Shown: positions 61,271 through 64,000 of the stretch, piece after piece
Layout: each line of letters begins with the position of its first letter
Numbering within the stretch: the first letter of the stretch is position 1
Source of the DNA: Streptomyces lichenis
Lineage (GTDB): Bacteria > Actinomycetota > Actinomycetes > Streptomycetales > Streptomycetaceae
Direction: 5' to 3'
Length of the DNA stretch: 64,000 bases
Assembly: GCF_023218175.1 (NCBI RefSeq)
Contig: NZ_JALPTH010000023.1
Location: forward strand, 62,001 to 126,000
Notes under the pieces: model-generated
Databases searched by the model: none
What the model was told of the DNA's origin: nothing
What the model saw: only the letters and a program-made list of their open reading frames with translations
Position numbers and translations under genes: made by a program

Positions 61271-61921
61271 TTGGCCTGTGACCTGTGGTTGGTCCCCCTT
61301 GTCGACGTCCTCTGCCACAGTCCCGACAACCCTTTCGCGGAGGAGATCGCCGTCTACGACGCGGCGCTCACCGAGGCCGGTCTGCCGGCCGTGCCGGTCT
61401 TCGCCTACATGCCGGGGCTCTCCGGCGACGTGGCGCCCGTCGCCGGGTTCGACTACGACGCCCTGCACTTCCTGCGCCGCGCCTATCTGCTCCAGCTGTG
61501 CGGCCTCGCCGTCACCCCGGTCGACGAGCTGGGCGGGGACTACGAGCAGCTGCTGGAGATGTTCGAGTCCACCGCCCAGCAGTCCCACCTGGTCTGGCAC
61601 TACGACCACGCCGGCGCGTACGTCCCGCTGGACTTCCGCGCGCCGCTCTCCAACGACGCACTGCTGGCCGGTGGCGGACCGCTCGGTTCCGCGCACGGGC
61701 TGCTGCGCGAGCTGCAGTACGTGGCACCCGCCATCGGCATCGACCCGGCCAACCCGCCCGCCGCGCCCCGGCCCCCCGAGCGGCCCACCGCCCTGGAGGA
61801 GCCGGCCGGCCCCGTCCCATACGACGACAGCCCGTTCGCCCGGGAGCGCCATGTCTGGCTGGGGCTGCACGCGGCCGCCACCCGGAGCCTGGGCCAGGGC
61901 TCGATGATCATCTTCAGCTGA
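61271..61921 (+). CDS. Conserved actinobacterial hypothetical protein
   Basis: A 216-residue soluble protein starting with TTG after AAGGAGAG. It opens ACDLWLVPLVDVLCHSPDNP and contains PVFAYMPGLSGDVAPVAGFD, YDALHFLRRAYLLQLCGLAV and HLVWHYDHAGAYVPLDFRAP; the end is GQGSMIIFS. Three Cys and several His are present but form no known motif. Codon use is normal for the core. I recognise no functional domain; a TTG start with good spacing and the conserved-looking composition support it as a real gene. Confidence 0.65.
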   Translation: MACDLWLVPLVDVLCHSPDNPFAEEIAVYDAALTEAGLPAVPVFAYMPGLSGDVAPVAGFDYDALHFLRRAYLLQLCGLAVTPVDELGGDYEQLLEMFESTAQQSHLVWHYDHAGAYVPLDFRAPLSNDALLAGGGPLGSAHGLLRELQYVAPAIGIDPANPPAAPRPPERPTALEEPAGPVPYDDSPFARERHVWLGLHAAATRSLGQGSMIIFS

Positions 61922-62024
61922 CGGCCGGGTCTCCAGCCGACGGCCGGATCTTCGGCTGACCGCCGGATCTCCAGTCGGCCGCCGCCCGGCCCGCCGCCCG
62001 CCTACCGCCCGGCCCGCGGTCCGC

Positions 62025-62777
62025 TCAGCGCGGCTCGGGCGGGCGCTGGCGCGGCATGTTGGGGCGGGTGCCCGGGGGCAGCGGGCGGCAGCTCCCTGAC
62101 GGAGGGGCGGGGTCCGGTACGCCGCGGGAGGGCGGGTCCGCCGGGACCGCGTACGTCACCAGGGGCGCCGGGCCGGAGCGGAACGCCGACATCCAGTCGG
62201 CCGTCTCGGTCCGCACCAGCTCCGCCACCTCCTCCGAGAACCGGCGCAGCACCGCGAGGCACCGCTCGGCCGCCTCGCTCGCCGTGCCCTCGGCCGGGCC
62301 CAGCACCTCCCGTACGCTCGCCGCCGCCCAGTCGAACTGGAGCCGCTGGAGGCGGCGGTGCACCGCCTGCGCGGTCGCCACGTCCCGCATCCAGCCGGAG
62401 GTGAGGCCGAAGTACCGGTCGCAGGCCAGGCAGGCGGCGCCCAGCAGCAGTGACAGGTAACCCCAGCCGGCCGCCCCGGCCAGCGCGCCGGTGAGGTCCA
62501 GCAGCGGCAGCGCGGCCCCGGCGACCGCGCCCAGCGCCGTACCGGCCCGCAGTGCCCGCGCGCCGCGCCGCTTCCAGCCGCGGTCGGCCAGGTACCAGTC
62601 GGCCGTACGCAGGGCGTCCTGCTCGACCCAGCGGTACAGCTCGTCCAGCCGGGCGGCCGGCTCGCCCCAGTCGCCCAGCGGGAACGGCCGGCCGGCCAGA
62701 TCACCGCCCCGGCTGCCGCGGGCCCCGCGCTGGTCGGGTCGGCCGGGCTGGCCGGGCTGCATCTCCGGCTGACTCAC
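62025..62777 (-). CDS. SLATT-domain two-helix membrane protein
   Basis: A 250-residue protein. A cytoplasmic helix ELYRWVEQDALRTADWYLAD followed by RGWKRRGARALRAG leads into two adjacent membrane helices (about 78-120) and a long cytoplasmic helical part (DVATAQAVHRRLQRLQFDWA, then EEVAELVRTETADWMSAF) and a Pro-rich tail. This fits the SLATT family, pore-like effectors predicted to act with nucleotide-sensing partners in defence or stress. No SMODS, SLOG or nucleotidyltransferase gene is adjacent, so this is a solitary copy. ATG 62777 start. Confidence 0.65.
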   Translation of the reverse strand: MSQPEMQPGQPGRPDQRGARGSRGGDLAGRPFPLGDWGEPAARLDELYRWVEQDALRTADWYLADRGWKRRGARALRAGTALGAVAGAALPLLDLTGALAGAAGWGYLSLLLGAACLACDRYFGLTSGWMRDVATAQAVHRRLQRLQFDWAAASVREVLGPAEGTASEAAERCLAVLRRFSEEVAELVRTETADWMSAFRSGPAPLVTYAVPADPPSRGVPDPAPPSGSCRPLPPGTRPNMPRQRPPEPR

Positions 62778-63184
62778 CGGGGCACTCCTTCAGGGCTTGT
62801 CCAGGGCCCGACCGCCGTCCGCGGGGGAGTGCGCGGGGGCCGTGCGCGCGGTACGGGCGGTACGGAACGTGGCTGCGCGAAATGCGTACTGAACCGTGTA
62901 CGCGTACGGAGGCGCACCCCGCTTTCCTACCGCCGAATGGCGGGCATCGTGCCCGGAACCCCGGATTTCCGCGCGCTTTCCGCCCTCAAGAGGGGTGCGG
63001 AACGGTGAGGGGCGCGCCCGTTTCTCACCCGAACGAGTGAGAGCGGGCAGAGGGGGCACACCCACCGGGGACCACGTAGGCTCGGCTTGCCGACTGTGTT
63101 CGCCGAGTCGGCGTGCTTTTCCTCTGCTTCACGCGCTTTCGCGCAGCCTTACGCAACGTTCCCCTCGAAGTGCCAGGAGTGACC
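62778..63184. other. Intergenic region before ybaB
   Basis: 407 bases. TAGGCT at 63077-63082 is a plausible -10, giving a leader of about 100 bases for ybaB-recR. I looked for a signal recognition particle RNA, which lies near this locus in some bacteria, and saw no GGAAGGAAGCA-type core. No gene is supported. Confidence 0.45.
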
Positions 63185-63526
63185 GTGATCCCCGGTGGCG
63201 GCCAGCCCAACATGCAGCAGCTCCTCCAGCAGGCCCAGAAGATGCAGCAGGACCTCGCGCGCGCCCAGGAGGAGCTGGCGCAGACCGAGGTCGACGGTCA
63301 GGCGGGCGGCGGTCTGGTGAAGGCCACCGTGACCGGTGCCGGCGAGATCCGGAACCTGGTCATCGACCCCAAGGCGGTCGACCCGGAGGACACCGAGACC
63401 CTCGCCGACCTGGTGGTGGCGGCGATCCAGGCCGCGAACGAGAACGCCCAGGCGCTCCAGCAGCAGAAGCTCGGGCCGCTCGCCCAGGGGCTGGGCGGCG
63501 GCGGCATGCCGGGGCTGCCCTTCTGA
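63185..63526 (+). CDS. ybaB: YbaB/EbfC-family nucleoid-associated DNA-binding protein
   Basis: A 113-residue protein of usual length. It begins IPGGGQPNMQQLLQQAQKMQ (long dimer helix), continues ARAQEELAQTEVDGQAGGGL and VKATVTGAGEIRNLVIDPKA, and ends with a Gly-rich tail. YbaB dimers bind DNA as tweezers and are typically encoded just before recR, as here. GTG start with GGAG five bases upstream. Confidence 0.92.
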   Translation: MIPGGGQPNMQQLLQQAQKMQQDLARAQEELAQTEVDGQAGGGLVKATVTGAGEIRNLVIDPKAVDPEDTETLADLVVAAIQAANENAQALQQQKLGPLAQGLGGGGMPGLPF

Positions 63527-63653
63527 GCACCGGCCCTCCAGCGGCGGGGACGGGCCGTCCCCGGACCCGCCTCGCCCGCGGCGGCCCCCGCCTTCTCACC
63601 TCCGCACGCAGCAACTACCGTAAGCATCACAGCACTCCACGAGAGGCGTTCCG

Positions 63654-64000
63654 TTGTACGAAGGCGTGGTTCAGGACCTCATCGACGAGCTGGGCAGACT
63701 GCCCGGCGTCGGTCCCAAGAGCGCGCAGCGGATCGCCTTCCACATCCTCCAGGCCGAGCCCGCCGACGTGCGCCGTCTCGCCGGCGCGCTGATGGAGGTC
63801 AAGGACAAGGTGCGGTTCTGCGCGGTGTGTGGAAACGTCGCGCAGGAGGAGCGCTGCGGAATCTGCCGCGACCCGCGCCGTGACGACGCGGTCGTCTGCG
63901 TGGTGGAGGAGCCGAAGGACGTCGTCGCGATCGAGCGGACGCGCGAGTTCCGAGGGCGGTACCACGTCCTCGGCGGCGCGATCAGCCCGATCGAGGGCGT
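63654..64000 (+). CDS. recR: Recombination protein RecR, 5' part
   Basis: The first 115 residues are in the window; the gene continues to the right. TTG start behind GAGAGGCG. The helix-hairpin-helix is YEGVVQDLIDELGRLPGVGP then KSAQRIAFHILQ; the zinc finger has CAVCGNVAQEERCGICRD; the Toprim domain begins VCVVEEPKDVVAIERTREF. RecR works with RecF/RecO in gap repair. Following ybaB by 127 bases is the usual order. Confidence 0.95.
   Translation, partial: MYEGVVQDLIDELGRLPGVGPKSAQRIAFHILQAEPADVRRLAGALMEVKDKVRFCAVCGNVAQEERCGICRDPRRDDAVVCVVEEPKDVVAIERTREFRGRYHVLGGAISPIEG

Noticed and set aside
62778..63184. Possible signal recognition particle RNA before ybaB
   Set aside because: The conserved GGAAGGAAGCA-type core and the domain IV hairpin are not present.

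Overview
The window is a piece of a Streptomyces chromosome (or a very close relative). GC content is very high with strong third-position bias, starts are often GTG or TTG, and several genes lack a Shine-Dalgarno sequence. The gene order from dcd through dnaK-grpE-dnaJ-hspR, clpB, fba, kynA/kynU and purA to ybaB-recR is the conserved core order of streptomycetes. Functions below are read from motifs and family knowledge; no database search was possible.

Bases 1-14,380 are accessory. They open with the end of a type I restriction specificity gene and a convergent McrBC-type restriction pair (mcrB, mcrC). Then comes a genomic island downstream of a complete tRNA-Gly(CCC) gene (14,307-14,380, minus strand). 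The 3' half of that tRNA plus its terminator hairpin occurs twice more, in the same orientation, at about 4,489-4,564 and 6,934-7,009. This splits the island into two tandem segments. The left one is low in GC and carries a protein with four Cys-rich zinc-binding modules followed by a GIY-YIG-like domain. The right one carries a truncated TIGR04141-like gene, a MazG-like protein, a UDP-glucose dehydrogenase, a SIR2-like protein, an XRE/TPR regulator and an NAD-binding dehydrogenase. No integrase is visible, so the islands look like remnants or mobilised-in-trans elements.

Bases 14,500-31,900 are core. They hold dCTP deaminase with a phosphoribosyltransferase, a Yip1-type membrane protein, a large membrane iron-sulfur oxidoreductase, a degenerate sugar transferase, then the HspR heat-shock regulon: dnaK-grpE-dnaJ-hspR and, separately, clpB. 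Both promoters carry HAIR operators (CTTGAG-type inverted repeats). Between them lies an unusual small locus: a LuxR-type regulator, a secreted peptide with six DPGW(H) repeats, and a translationally coupled Rieske-like protein in which both cluster-binding histidines are arginine.

Bases 31,900-51,500 hold envelope and metabolic genes: a PIG-V-like mannosyltransferase, a serine hydrolase, an aminotransferase, two paralogous Ser/Gly/Cys-tailed membrane proteins with duplicated leaders, DUF2617 plus a membrane spermidine-synthase-like protein, pyrE, a perfect 50-bp palindrome centred on a parS site, fba, the tryptophan-to-kynurenine genes kynA-kynU with a formamidase-like hydrolase, a two-component system, a P450 and a diacylglycerol-kinase-like protein that has lost its GGDGT motif.

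Bases 51,500-64,000 hold purA, a family 19 chitinase behind a DasR-type operator, an LppU-like membrane protein, a PrmC-related methyltransferase, a secreted esterase, a DJ-1/MarR operon with a candidate operator, a class III aminotransferase whose end lies in a tandem repeat, a GntR regulator, a SLATT-domain membrane protein, ybaB and the start of recR. The best leads for new biology are the DPGWH/degenerate-Rieske locus, the zinc-module/GIY-YIG island protein and the twin Cys/Gly-tailed membrane proteins.
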